A DNA stretch of 41,902 nt from an uncultured Pseudomonadota bacterium (lineage in GTDB: Bacteria > Pseudomonadota > Gammaproteobacteria > Enterobacterales > Succinivibrionaceae), in contig ONIT01000008.1 in assembly GCA_900317945.1 (NCBI GenBank), forward strand, positions 1 to 41,902, read 5' to 3'. The stretch's first letter is position 1. The number at the start of each line of letters is the position of its first letter. A program made the translations under genes and the position numbers. Below the pieces are notes generated by a model. It searched no databases and was not told where the DNA came from. It saw only the letters and a list, made by a program, of their open reading frames with translations. Positions 25,165 to 33,630 of this stretch are shown here, piece by piece.

Positions 25165-25470
25165 CTAACTATTGCCAGATTCTTTGTCCATTTCATCAAA
25201 CAGTTCGTCTGCAGAATTGTAAATCCTGGTTTTTACCTTGCCGCTGCCAATATCAATCGCCTCCTGCATAGCCTCCTCAGTCTCACGGTTATACCTGGGC
25301 ATTTTCATGTCAAATGGCATACCGCCGACTGACAGTGCCCTGGCAATAAACATATTGACAGCCTGCGGCAGCGTCATGCCCAGCTCCCTGAAAAGAGACT
25401 CGGCACTTGATTTGGTTTGAGGATCCATGCGCATATTGAAATTTGCGCTCTTAGCTCCAGCAGCACTCAT
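25165..25470 (-). CDS. RelB/DinJ family antitoxin (orphaned)
   Basis: A 101-residue antitoxin. ANFNMRMDPQTKSSAESLFRELGMTLPQAVNMFI is the ribbon-helix-helix DNA-binding part of DinJ/RelB; the acidic C-terminus (ADELFDEMDKE) would wrap the toxin. ATG 25470 has GGAGG 6 nt upstream and gives a normal family length; the longer frame to 25536 lacks such support. Its partner directly downstream is only a toxin remnant, so it may now act alone, for example as a repressor or as an antitoxin to a toxin elsewhere. Confidence 0.9.
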   Translation of the reverse strand: MSAAGAKSANFNMRMDPQTKSSAESLFRELGMTLPQAVNMFIARALSVGGMPFDMKMPRYNRETEEAMQEAIDIGSGKVKTRIYNSADELFDEMDKESGNS

Positions 25471-25554
25471 TATGTACCTCCGCGGATTGATGGTGCGCAT
25501 AAAGAAATATGGCTTGGTGAATCTTGTGACAATCATGACAGCAGGTGCCGGACG

Positions 25555-26202
25555 TCACATGATATACGCTTCCTGCATCAGGCTCCCGGGAGATCTGACT
25601 GACCGGCCTGCCGCCGTCTGTGAAATTGCCCTCCCGGAGATATCTCTCAAACGACTCCTGCTTCCTGGGCCACTCCTCAGAGATGATGTCCCAGATCCTG
25701 ACGCCCTGGTTCTATCCCCTGAGTGAGCCTGAGGCGTCATAGAGCCCAGATCGCACATGAGGGCAGAGTCCGGATCATGAGCATCACGCACAGTCCTGCA
25801 TCTGAGGCACCGGAGGTCATCAAAGACATAACTGAGTGCGGGATACAGCGCCCCAGCGGCCGCCCGAAGGCTCACCTCTTGATGCCACAGTGGGCAGCCA
25901 AGCTCTATGGTGCGCTCTGACTCATTGATATCCAGGAGCGGAACAGCTCCGGCTGCATCACTGTTTTTTCTCTAGGTCACTGCGAGACAGCAGGCATTCC
26001 GCCCCTCTACCGGGAATGATTCCCCGCAAAGCGCGCTGCCGCCGCTGCCCTGCCCCTGCTGAGTGAGCGATCTGAAGCTGAAGCCAGAGGAGAGGAACGA
26101 TGCGGATGATTTCCTCAAAGAATCACCGCTCATGGGCGCAAGCCTCACGGGCTTTCCCTCTGAAACACTTATCCCTGGCCATAAAAGCAGGCAGTCCTTC
26201 AT
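25555..26202 (-). pseudogene. Decayed GNAT acetyltransferase gene
   Basis: On the minus strand successive segments match the intact GNAT protein of 22799-23536. GISVSEGKPVRL matches the N-terminal part and NACCLAVT precedes an amber stop (25972-25974). The same frame resumes with RKNSDAAGAVPLLDINESER and continues through YVFDDLRC. After a frameshift near 25713 it reads RIWDIISEEWPRKQESFERY and then LREGNF. The stop falls where the intact protein has LAVLDRKSGE. It is a divergent paralogue or an old duplicate, not a recent copy. Confidence 0.8.
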
Positions 26203-26358
26203 AAAGTCCCCTGTCCGCCCGCTTTTGCCGCTGAATTCCCCGCTGAGGCCGGATGTCCCGGGCCGTCTGACGTTCCCGGCTCTAAGGCCTTATGGGAAAC
26301 GGCCTCACCGGGAGGCCTCCTGATCCCACCCGCCCCGTTTTCAGAATCCGCAGGCCGG

Positions 26359-27348
26359 CTATTCCTCATCCTCACCATCATCCCAGGAGAGCGAGCCGTC
26401 ATAGTGAGGATTTCTGCATACCTCCTCATACTCCTGCCAGCAGGTCGGAAGCCCGCGGCACATCCAGTCGCTGCCGCGGTCCTCGAAATAGTCTCTCATC
26501 ACCTTTCTGTGATCATCGGGATCAGGCTCGAAGGAGCGGGCCTCGGCAAGGCGGATCTTTTTCAGCTCTTCCCTGGAATTTGCGTGAATGGCCTTTTCCC
26601 TGTCCCTTCCTGTCGCCTTATTGTAGAAATAGGCGTCGTACCAGCCGCTGCTGTACAGCTCGCGGATTATCTTATCAGCTCTGTCATAGGACCGGAGCTC
26701 AGCGTCAATACGGGCGAGAGCATTGGTGCGGTAGAAGTCCCTGAGCTCCGGATGCTTCCTCCAGGCGTCCCGGGCCCACTTCTCTGCGTGCTCGATTATG
26801 TACCACGGGGCAGAGGCTTCCCCGCTCAGTCCTGATGCTGCCCCGCTCCCGCTCTCCTCATCATCCGGGCCTTCCGCACCGCACTCATCATCTTCTTCAG
26901 CATCATCCTCGCTGTCATCATCTTCCTCGTCCATGCCGAGCAGATCATAGAGGCTCCCGAGGAAAGTGAAATAATCCTTATACACAAGGCTGTCATCAAG
27001 CCTGCCTTCCTCAGCAAAATACACGGCGAACCTGCCGCTCTCCTTCTCGAAGATGACTGCATCTCCACTGCACATCGCGCCGACAGCAACCCAGCTGTCA
27101 TCAGGCCTGTTCCCGTCAGAAGGATCTATAAGCGGAAGATGAGCGACGCCGTACAGCTGGCATCCGGCCGGCAGGAAGAGCTCGCCGCCGTCGCTGAAGG
27201 AGAGCCACTCCCGGTACTGCTCCGGGAACGTGATTCCGTTTTTCCTCTCAAATTCAGAGATCTGCTCCGGCGTGGCAGGATCGAGGAAATTCATCGTCCC
27301 CTGGCTTTCGAGCGTACCGGCGGTTTTCCTCAGCCTTTCTGAAACCAT
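26359..27348 (-). CDS. SMI1/KNR4 (SUKH) domain protein
   Basis: A 329-residue protein. Residues 25-160 carry the SMI1/KNR4 pattern: ATPEQISEFERKNGITFPEQ, YREWLSFSDGGELF and later AVYFAEEG. SUKH-superfamily proteins often act as immunity proteins against polymorphic toxins, but no toxin gene is adjacent. A very acidic low-complexity linker (about residues 168-200) joins it to an uncharacterised C-terminal region of about 130 residues with several Trp and Tyr. ATG 27348 has GGAGG 4 nt upstream; an upstream extension of the frame overlaps the next gene and is unlikely. Confidence 0.82.
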   Translation of the reverse strand: MVSERLRKTAGTLESQGTMNFLDPATPEQISEFERKNGITFPEQYREWLSFSDGGELFLPAGCQLYGVAHLPLIDPSDGNRPDDSWVAVGAMCSGDAVIFEKESGRFAVYFAEEGRLDDSLVYKDYFTFLGSLYDLLGMDEEDDDSEDDAEEDDECGAEGPDDEESGSGAASGLSGEASAPWYIIEHAEKWARDAWRKHPELRDFYRTNALARIDAELRSYDRADKIIRELYSSGWYDAYFYNKATGRDREKAIHANSREELKKIRLAEARSFEPDPDDHRKVMRDYFEDRGSDWMCRGLPTCWQEYEEVCRNPHYDGSLSWDDGEDEE

Positions 27349-27464
27349 GGTCCCTCCGTTAAGGCGCATCATTATGGCGCTGAATATGAGATTTCCTGTA
27401 TTGATTTGAGAGCATGAGCTCTTCAGCTTCCGGACGGGGAATCCGGCAGGGAGGCGGCAGCAGA

Positions 27465-27908
27465 TTACTGCCTGCCCTTCGGTGCGTACATCTTGTAGAT
27501 GAGCTGCGCCTCGGCCTCCTTGATCTCGCACTCATCGATGATCTCTGCGAGGGGCGCGCCGTGCTGGGCCATCTTCACCGCCCTGCTGTACATCTTGGCG
27601 TCAGGATCCTGCGACTCGACCTCATTGAGGCGGTCGGCGATGTCCTGCAGATCCTTCTCCGCCTCGGCGAGCCTCGCCGCGGTGTCCGAGAGTCCCTCGC
27701 GGAGCTCGGTGAGGGAGGCTCCGAGCTTCAGCGTGAGCTCGCGCGTGCGGTCATTGTCCTTCCTGAGCGCGGCGAGGCTGCTGACGCTGCTCTCCGAGAG
27801 CTCCCCGCGGAGCCTCTTCAGGCTGATGAAGAGCCATACGACCGCGCCGCCGATTAATACGGTCAGCACGGCCACGCAGAGGACGATGATGGCGTTCCGG
27901 TCAAGCAT
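27465..27908 (-). CDS. DUF2802 membrane-anchored coiled-coil protein
   Basis: A 147-residue protein with an N-terminal transmembrane helix (about residues 7-29), a coiled-coil-prone middle (residues 35-100) and a C-terminal DUF2802 block (MYSRAVKMAQHGAPLAEIIDECEIKEAEAQLI). DUF2802 genes commonly close polar flagellar/chemotaxis operons just after cheW in Vibrio, Shewanella and Pseudomonas, as here. The function is not established. It follows cheW by a single base. Confidence 0.88.
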   Translation of the reverse strand: MLDRNAIIVLCVAVLTVLIGGAVVWLFISLKRLRGELSESSVSSLAALRKDNDRTRELTLKLGASLTELREGLSDTAARLAEAEKDLQDIADRLNEVESQDPDAKMYSRAVKMAQHGAPLAEIIDECEIKEAEAQLIYKMYAPKGRQ

Positions 27909-27909
27909 C

Positions 27910-28419
27910 TCAGGACGCGAACTGGCTCAGCTCGTCCCACTCGTTGTCGGAGAGGAGCTTGTTGAGGTCGACCAGGATGAGGAGATCATCCTTCCTGTTG
28001 GAGACGCCCTGGATGAACCTGGCGCTCTCCTCGGTGCCGACGCTCGGCGCGTCGTCGATCTCGGAAGCCTTGAGGTAAACCACCTCGGCGACCGAGTCAA
28101 CGAGGATGCCGACCACCTGCTTCTCGGCCTCGATGATGATGATCCTCGAGTTGTCGGTGATCTCGGCAGGCATCAGCCCGAACTTGAGCCTGGTGTCGAT
28201 GACGGTTACGACGTTGCCGCGGAGGTTAATTATGCCCAGCACGTAGTCAGGGGCTCCCGGAACCGGCGCTATCTCGGTATAGCGGAGAACCTCCTGCACC
28301 TGCATGACGTTTACGCCATAGGTCTCGTTCTCAAGCTTGAAGGTAACCCACTGGAACACTTCCTCGCTGGCCTTCCCCTCAGCAGGCTTGTCATTCTTCT
28401 TCTCATCAACTGCAGCCAT
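27910..28419 (-). CDS. cheW: Chemotaxis coupling protein CheW
   Basis: A 169-residue adaptor linking chemoreceptors to CheA. The SH3-like CheW fold is seen from residue 24: VFQWVTFKLENETYGVNVMQ, then PGAPDYVLGIINLRGNVVTVID, GILVDSVAEV and a C-terminal LILVDLNKLL. The first 22 residues are a charged extension. It lies between parP and DUF2802 in the usual polar-operon order. Confidence 0.95.
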   Translation of the reverse strand: MAAVDEKKNDKPAEGKASEEVFQWVTFKLENETYGVNVMQVQEVLRYTEIAPVPGAPDYVLGIINLRGNVVTVIDTRLKFGLMPAEITDNSRIIIIEAEKQVVGILVDSVAEVVYLKASEIDDAPSVGTEESARFIQGVSNRKDDLLILVDLNKLLSDNEWDELSQFAS

Positions 28420-28475
28420 CTTAACTCTCCGTGCGTTGCCGGAGGAGACATCCCCCGGATCCTAAACCATGATCA

Positions 28476-29435
28476 CTATGATCTTATATCAACACCCTGC
28501 TCAAGAAGCTTGACCAGCTCCTCAACATTGAGCAGGACACACATTTTTGTCTTGACGATGCCGGCGAGCCACGGCCTCTGCCCGGGAGTCTCGCGCCACT
28601 TGACGCTCTCCCCGTCAACCTTCTCCGAGCTCGTGAGCTCGTGGCAGCCTATCGCCCAGCCGCTCGATCCGAGGTGGATCACGTAGCGGTAAGGCGGCAG
28701 CGCGGACTGATCGCTCTCCGGAACCATCCACTTCACCGTGTCGACGATGCGGAACTTCTTGTCCCTCACCGGCATGAGCCCCAGGTACCAGTCCGGTCCG
28801 GGCATCTTCGTAATCTGCGCCATGTTGCTGATGCCGCCGAGATCCGCGAGCCTCACCGCGAGCTTTATGCCGCCTGCCGTGAAGAAGAGGCACTGCCTCT
28901 CCCCCTCGTAGCGGATATTGGCCCACTCCGGCTCAGAAGGCTTTGCAGGCGCGGCCGAAGCGGCCTCTGCTGCTGCCTCCTGCTCCTCCTTAACCTCGGC
29001 AAGGTGCTTCTCCGAGACGAGCTCTCCGGTCTCCGAAGCGACGGCGGCCTCAGTTTGAGCCGCGGTCTCAGTTTCTGTCTCTGTCTCCTCAGCGGTTTCG
29101 GTGACGGTTTCCGCGGCAGTCTCTGTCTCCGTGACAGTCTCAGCGGCAGCCTCTGTCTTCGTCTCAGTCTTTGTCTCAGTCTCTGTGTCAGCAGAGGGAA
29201 CGGCGGCAAGGAGCTCGCGGAGCTTCCTGCGCTCGTCGGTCTCGGGCTCCGCCTCCTTTACAGGGCGCGGAGCCGGAGCCTCCTGAAGAGGCTTCCGCTC
29301 AGGGAGTGGGGCGCGCGCCTCCCCTGCCTCAGCAGAGTCCTTTCCGGAAGCAGGCTCAGTCTTCCCGAGCCCCGTCTCCCGGAACATCGACTGGAAGTAG
29401 CCCTTCATCGCCTCGAGCTGAAGATCGCCGCTCAT
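28476..29435 (-). CDS. parP: ParP-like chemotaxis array protein (CheW-like domain)
   Basis: A 319-residue protein. The C-terminal 150 residues form a CheW-like domain (LFFTAGGIKLAVRLADLGGI, PGPDWYLGLMPVRDKKFRIVD, WLAGIVKTKMCVLLNVEELV). The N-terminal half is low complexity, Pro-rich and then a Thr-Glu repeat (residues 84-129). In Vibrio, ParP uses such a domain to insert into chemoreceptor arrays and recruit them to the pole through ParC. Its start overlaps the parC stop codon by 4 nt. The call rests on domain and position. Confidence 0.85.
   Translation of the reverse strand: MSGDLQLEAMKGYFQSMFRETGLGKTEPASGKDSAEAGEARAPLPERKPLQEAPAPRPVKEAEPETDERRKLRELLAAVPSADTETETKTETKTEAAAETVTETETAAETVTETAEETETETETAAQTEAAVASETGELVSEKHLAEVKEEQEAAAEAASAAPAKPSEPEWANIRYEGERQCLFFTAGGIKLAVRLADLGGISNMAQITKMPGPDWYLGLMPVRDKKFRIVDTVKWMVPESDQSALPPYRYVIHLGSSGWAIGCHELTSSEKVDGESVKWRETPGQRPWLAGIVKTKMCVLLNVEELVKLLEQGVDIRS
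29049..29186 (-). repeat. Thr-Glu coding repeat in parP
   Basis: A tract of six-base units (ACNGAG type; GTCTCN on the plus strand) encodes TETETKTETKTE and similar repeats, with Ala/Val interruptions. Gain or loss of units keeps the reading frame, so length may vary between strains. Confidence 0.85.
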
Positions 29436-30211
29436 AGCTCAATGCCCTCAAGCTTCATCATGCTTACAAAGAGATCGTGGTAGGCAAGGCTCCCGCGGCT
29501 CTCCGGATCTAGGAGCGGAAGGGGCACATGCTGCTGGCTCGAGTCGCGGAACTTGGTGTCAATCGGGATGTAGTTGCCACAGAGGCTCGCGCTGTAGTCC
29601 TTCCTGATGGACTCAAGGCTCTGCACCGACGCGCGCGTCCTTCTGTCGTACATGGTGGGCACGATGAGGTAGCTGAACTGCCGCCCGGTGGAGGCGGTCA
29701 TGACGTCAAAGGTCTTCATCATGCGCTCGAGGCCCTTGAGGGCCAGGAACTCGGTCTGGCAGGGGACGATGACGCGGCTCGCGGCGCCTATCGCGTTCAC
29801 CATAAGGACGCCGAGCACCGGCGGGCAGTCGATGAGCACCGCGTCATAGTCTGAGGAGAGCGTCTCCAGGGCCTTCTTAAGGATGTTTCCGATGCCGTCC
29901 TCGTTCCCGAGCGTCCGGTCAAGGGTCGAGAGCGCGAGGGAGCCCGGCATGATGTCGATGCCCTCGTAGTCAGTCTTCATGATGAGCTCCCGGAGGAAGC
30001 CCTCGTCAAACTTCTGCTCGGTGAAGAGGTTGAAGAGCGTGTGCGGGAGCTCGTCCGAGTCGTACCCGAAATAGTTGGTGAGCGAGGCATGCGGATCGGT
30101 GTCGATGAGGAGGACCTTCATGTCAGACTTCTTCATCCAGCCCGCAAGGCTCACGCAGGTCGTGGTCTTCCCCACCCCGCCCTTCTGATTGGCTATAGTC
30201 CAGACTATCAT
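29432..30211 (-). CDS. parC: ParA-like ATPase ParC, polar positioning of chemotaxis arrays
   Basis: A 259-residue MinD/ParA ATPase. The deviant Walker A motif is KGGVGKTT (residues 10-17); DTDPHASL and LIDCPPVLGVLMVNA are the A' and B motifs. In polar flagellates, a ParA protein encoded inside the che operon next to parP places chemotaxis clusters at the cell pole. It overlaps motB by 4 nt and parP by 4 nt. It is distinct from FlhG, the other ParA-type ATPase of this operon. Confidence 0.92.
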   Translation of the reverse strand: MIVWTIANQKGGVGKTTTCVSLAGWMKKSDMKVLLIDTDPHASLTNYFGYDSDELPHTLFNLFTEQKFDEGFLRELIMKTDYEGIDIMPGSLALSTLDRTLGNEDGIGNILKKALETLSSDYDAVLIDCPPVLGVLMVNAIGAASRVIVPCQTEFLALKGLERMMKTFDVMTASTGRQFSYLIVPTMYDRRTRASVQSLESIRKDYSASLCGNYIPIDTKFRDSSQQHVPLPLLDPESRGSLAYHDLFVSMMKLEGIEL

Positions 30212-31269
30212 TCTGAGTCCTCCTCAAGCTTTACCCCGCCGTCAGGGCCGCGCTTCACGTCATAGCCCTGACTGCTGCCTGCCGCCCCGCCGCCCTCCTT
30301 TCCGGGCTCGTCCTTAAGGACCGGAAGCTTATGGCTGCCGGGAGCGTACTTGGAGACGGCGACGACGACGCGCCGGTTGTGCTCGCGCCCCCTCGCCGTG
30401 GTGTTCGAGACCACGGGCGAGAACTGGCCGTAGGCCTCTATCGCCATGCGGTCGGAGCTGATGCCCCTCTTCTCGAGCGCGTGGAGCATCGAGATGGCGC
30501 GCGCCGAGGAGAGCTCCCAGCTCGATCGGTAGAGCTCGTCGCCCACATAGCGGTCATCGGTGTAGCCCCGGAGGTGCACGTAGTTCCTGATGCTCCCCAG
30601 GACGTCGGCGAGGCGGTTGATGATGGGCTGGAACTGGTTCAGGATGGTCGCGCTCCCCTGCGGGAACATCAGCGACGAGTTGAAGTCGATGGTGAGCCAG
30701 AACTCCGAGCGGCGGATTACGATGATCTTGGCGTCGACGAGGTCCTGGAGCGAGGTGGAGATTTCCTGCTGCACGGAGTCAAGGGGCGCGCCGTTAACGC
30801 TCTCCGCGCTGATTTGGGAGTCGGCCGTCGACTCGTCGGTCTCGCCCTGCCCGCCCTGGGAGAGCATCTCGACGACGTCCGCGGAGTCATTGACGCCCTG
30901 GCTCTGCTGGTCGCCCTGCTGCGAGGAGCTCCCTGAGGCGGATCCGCCCGTGTCGATGACGCCGCCCGCGCCCTGCACCGGGGCGTTGACCAGGTTCATC
31001 ACCGCCTCGGTCGAGTTGTTGGGCGCTTCCTTGCCGTCGACGCCGTAGCCGCTCGTCATGACCACGTTGCCGTTGTGGGCCGTGACGAAGCCCATGTCGG
31101 TGAAGCTCTGCACCAGGCCCTGCACGATGCTCTTCACCTCGCTCTGCGCTGACATGGCAAAGCCGTAGAGCACCACGAACAGCGCGAAGAGAAGAGTGAG
31201 GAGGTCGGCGTAGGACACCATCCAGCGGCCGGCGTCCTCCTTGGCGGCAGCCTTTTTACGCCTTGCCAT
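30208..31269 (-). CDS. motB: Flagellar stator protein MotB (MotD type)
   Basis: A 353-residue stator subunit. One transmembrane helix near the N-terminus (WMVSYADLLTLLFALFVVLY) holds the proton/sodium-binding Asp22. A Ser/Gly/Gln-rich linker (about residues 85-150) follows, and then an OmpA-like peptidoglycan-binding domain ending RGREHNRRVVV. Its place in the che operon after cheB fits the MotC/MotD second stator pair of Pseudomonas. Overlap with motA is 14 nt, implying coupled translation. Confidence 0.94.
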   Translation of the reverse strand: MARRKKAAAKEDAGRWMVSYADLLTLLFALFVVLYGFAMSAQSEVKSIVQGLVQSFTDMGFVTAHNGNVVMTSGYGVDGKEAPNNSTEAVMNLVNAPVQGAGGVIDTGGSASGSSSQQGDQQSQGVNDSADVVEMLSQGGQGETDESTADSQISAESVNGAPLDSVQQEISTSLQDLVDAKIIVIRRSEFWLTIDFNSSLMFPQGSATILNQFQPIINRLADVLGSIRNYVHLRGYTDDRYVGDELYRSSWELSSARAISMLHALEKRGISSDRMAIEAYGQFSPVVSNTTARGREHNRRVVVAVSKYAPGSHKLPVLKDEPGKEGGGAAGSSQGYDVKRGPDGGVKLEEDSE

Positions 31270-32020
31270 CGTCTACCCCCTGGGAGCCTTCCGGCAGGTA
31301 GGCGGAGAGCTTGCGCTTGAGCTGCATCGAGTTCTCGCCTGTCGCGATGGAGACCAGGCCGTCCATAGTCATGAGAATGAACTCCATCTTGCCGCGGTTT
31401 ATCGTGCGGAACCTGTTGGCCATGGGGAAGAATATGAGGTTTGCCGAGACCACGCCGTAAATGGTGGCGACGAAGGCGACGCCTATCGCGGGGCCGAGGA
31501 GGTCAGGCTGATCGAGGAGTCCCATCGCGTGGATGAGGCCCAGCACCGCGCCCACGATTCCGAAGCAGGGGGCGTAGCCTCCCATTGCCTCCCAGACCTT
31601 GGCGGGCTGGTCGTCGCGGTACTCCATCTCCTCGATCTGCTTGTCGAGGAGCGTGATGAGCTGATCCTTGTCGGTTCCGTCCACAATCATCTGCAGGCCG
31701 TCCCTGGTGAAGTTGTCCTTGACGCCCGCGAGGCTGTTCTCAAGGGCGAGGAGACCCTGCTGCCTGGCGGTCGAGGCCATCTGATCAATGAAGTCGAGCT
31801 GCGACTGCAGATCATATGAGGGAGGCGCGAAGAGCCACTTGATTTCCTTGAGCGCCTGGATGATGACCTTGAAGGGAAACTGCACGACAATGGCTCCGGT
31901 CGCGGAGCCAAGCACGATGAATACTGCCGGGATGTCGATAAGCGCGAGCGGGTTGCCGCCCTCGATGAGGTTTGCGGTGATTATCGCGCCTATGCCGATG
32001 ATTATGCCGAGAAAGCTCAT
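31256..32020 (-). CDS. motA: Flagellar stator protein MotA (MotC type)
   Basis: A 254-residue membrane subunit of the flagellar stator. Four transmembrane helices are visible, at about residues 1-20, 30-50, 145-170 and 180-200. The conserved GPAIGVAFVATIYGVVSANL stretch of helices 3-4 carries the Pro needed for torque. Hydrophilic cytoplasmic loops lie between helices 2 and 3 and at the C-terminus. It is encoded between cheB and motB, as in the motCD arrangement. Its start overlaps the end of cheB by 4 nt. Confidence 0.95.
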   Translation of the reverse strand: MSFLGIIIGIGAIITANLIEGGNPLALIDIPAVFIVLGSATGAIVVQFPFKVIIQALKEIKWLFAPPSYDLQSQLDFIDQMASTARQQGLLALENSLAGVKDNFTRDGLQMIVDGTDKDQLITLLDKQIEEMEYRDDQPAKVWEAMGGYAPCFGIVGAVLGLIHAMGLLDQPDLLGPAIGVAFVATIYGVVSANLIFFPMANRFRTINRGKMEFILMTMDGLVSIATGENSMQLKRKLSAYLPEGSQGVDDGKA

Positions 32021-33615
32021 GAGCCGCCCCTGAGTTCTGTCAGAATCGCCTCCGCAATGTACTCAAGAGGGATTGCCGTGGAGGCAACGCCCGCGTTCAT
32101 GACTGCCTGCGGCATGCCGTACACCACGCAGGTCTCCTCGTTCTGCGCCCAGACCGTGCCGCCGAGGTTCCTGATGAGCGAGCAGCCCTTGCAGCCGTCG
32201 GCTCCCATGCCGGTGAGGATCACGGAGAGCACCCTGCCGCCGTAGACGTTGGCGACCGATGCCGCGGTGAGGTCGATGCAGGGGCGGAAGATGATGTCAG
32301 GCGAGCTCTCGCCGATCTTGAGCCTGATGGTTCCGCCCGCGCGCTCGAGGATCATCTGCTTCCCGCCCGGTGCGATGTAGGCGTTCCCCGGGGCGAGCGT
32401 GTCGCCGGGCTCCGCCTCCTTCACATGGATCTTCGAGGAGCGGTCAAGCCTGTTGGCAAAAGGCTCGGTGAACCCGACCGGCATGTGCTGCACGATGATG
32501 ACGGGGAGCGGGAACGACGCGGGGAGGAGCGGAATGACCTTCTGCAGCGCCATCGGGCCGCCTGTCGAGGCGCCGATGAACAGGAGGCTGTAGTCGAGCT
32601 TTCCGGTAACGCGGGCAAGGGAGCCCGGATAGAGGAGCCCCGTGCCGCGCGCGGCGTCAGGCGATTTCGCAGATACGGAGGTGCCGCCCGAAAGCGGGCT
32701 CCTCACCGGGCGCGCGCCGATGCCGGAGCTGCCTGTGGAGAAGCCGCGCGAGGCGGATCTCATCCTGGAGAGCGTATTCTGCGCCGCCGATCCTGCCTGT
32801 CCGGCGGCCGGGCGTGAGCCGAGGCCTGACTTCATGGCATTCTCGGCCGCGCTCCTATCCATCGCGCCGCTCAGCACGTTCTTCACGTTCCTGAGCCTGT
32901 CCTCGGCACTCTCCTCCTCGCTCTTTCCGGAGGCCCTGAGCTCCTCGGCCTGGCGGCGCTTCTCCGCCATGATCTCGCTGATGGTGAGCGGGTGGCCGCC
33001 GTTCATCTTGCTCCAGCCGTTGAGGGAGGTGCTGCCGTGGCGCACGATATTGCCGAGCCTTGAGCCTGAGGAGGGCGCGGGCGCGCGGTGGGAGAAAAGC
33101 CCCGATCCGACAGAGGTCGAGGCGCCCCCGGCGAGGCGGTTCACGGATGATGCTGAGCTCCCGGCCGGCCTTCCCGCTGGGGAGGCCGAAGGGCGGGAGG
33201 AGGGCCTTCTGAGGGCCCTCGAGTGCGCGATGTTCTTGATCTTCTGGCAGAGCTCCTCCGCCGCGCCGTTCTCGCCCCTCACCACATCGTTGAAGTTCTT
33301 GGTCATGTAGTCGAGCGCGCCGGCGTCAAGCGCGTCGAAGGTGAGCGACGCGCCGTCCTTCGTCAGCGAGGAGAACATCAGGATGGGAGTCGGCATCTCC
33401 GCCATGATGGCGCGGGTCGCCTCGACGCCGGTCATGACCGGCATCTCGACATCCATGGTGATTACGTCAGGCCTCAGCGAGCGGCACTTGTCGATGCCGT
33501 CCTTCCCGTTGACGGCAGTGCCCGCAACCTCGAGATCCGGATCCGCCTCAATGATTTTGGTGAGCTGTTTGCGAAAAAATGTCGAGTCATCGACAACCAG
33601 CACTCTGATCTTCAT
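32017..33615 (-). CDS. cheB: Chemotaxis methylesterase/glutamine deamidase CheB
   Basis: A 532-residue protein that removes methyl groups from chemoreceptors. The N-terminal receiver domain has phospho-acceptor D55 (ITMDVEMP). The C-terminal methylesterase domain has the catalytic triad S350 (GASTGGP), H377 (QHMP) and D473 (GMGADG). The Ser/Gly/Ala/Arg-rich linker between them (about residues 135-340) is some 200 residues long, against roughly 25 in E. coli; it is probably disordered. It follows cheA by 15 nt. Confidence 0.95.
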   Translation of the reverse strand: MKIRVLVVDDSTFFRKQLTKIIEADPDLEVAGTAVNGKDGIDKCRSLRPDVITMDVEMPVMTGVEATRAIMAEMPTPILMFSSLTKDGASLTFDALDAGALDYMTKNFNDVVRGENGAAEELCQKIKNIAHSRALRRPSSRPSASPAGRPAGSSASSVNRLAGGASTSVGSGLFSHRAPAPSSGSRLGNIVRHGSTSLNGWSKMNGGHPLTISEIMAEKRRQAEELRASGKSEEESAEDRLRNVKNVLSGAMDRSAAENAMKSGLGSRPAAGQAGSAAQNTLSRMRSASRGFSTGSSGIGARPVRSPLSGGTSVSAKSPDAARGTGLLYPGSLARVTGKLDYSLLFIGASTGGPMALQKVIPLLPASFPLPVIIVQHMPVGFTEPFANRLDRSSKIHVKEAEPGDTLAPGNAYIAPGGKQMILERAGGTIRLKIGESSPDIIFRPCIDLTAASVANVYGGRVLSVILTGMGADGCKGCSLIRNLGGTVWAQNEETCVVYGMPQAVMNAGVASTAIPLEYIAEAILTELRGGS

Positions 33616-33630
33616 TATTCACCTTCTGTC

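Noticed and set aside
26063..26323. 86-codon plus-strand frame
   Set aside because: Most of it is antisense to the decayed GNAT gene, whose similarity to the intact paralogue explains the sequence better.
27499..28686. 395-codon plus-strand frame across DUF2802, cheW and parP
   Set aside because: It is antisense to three well-supported genes, and its Ser/Leu-rich product has no recognisable motif.
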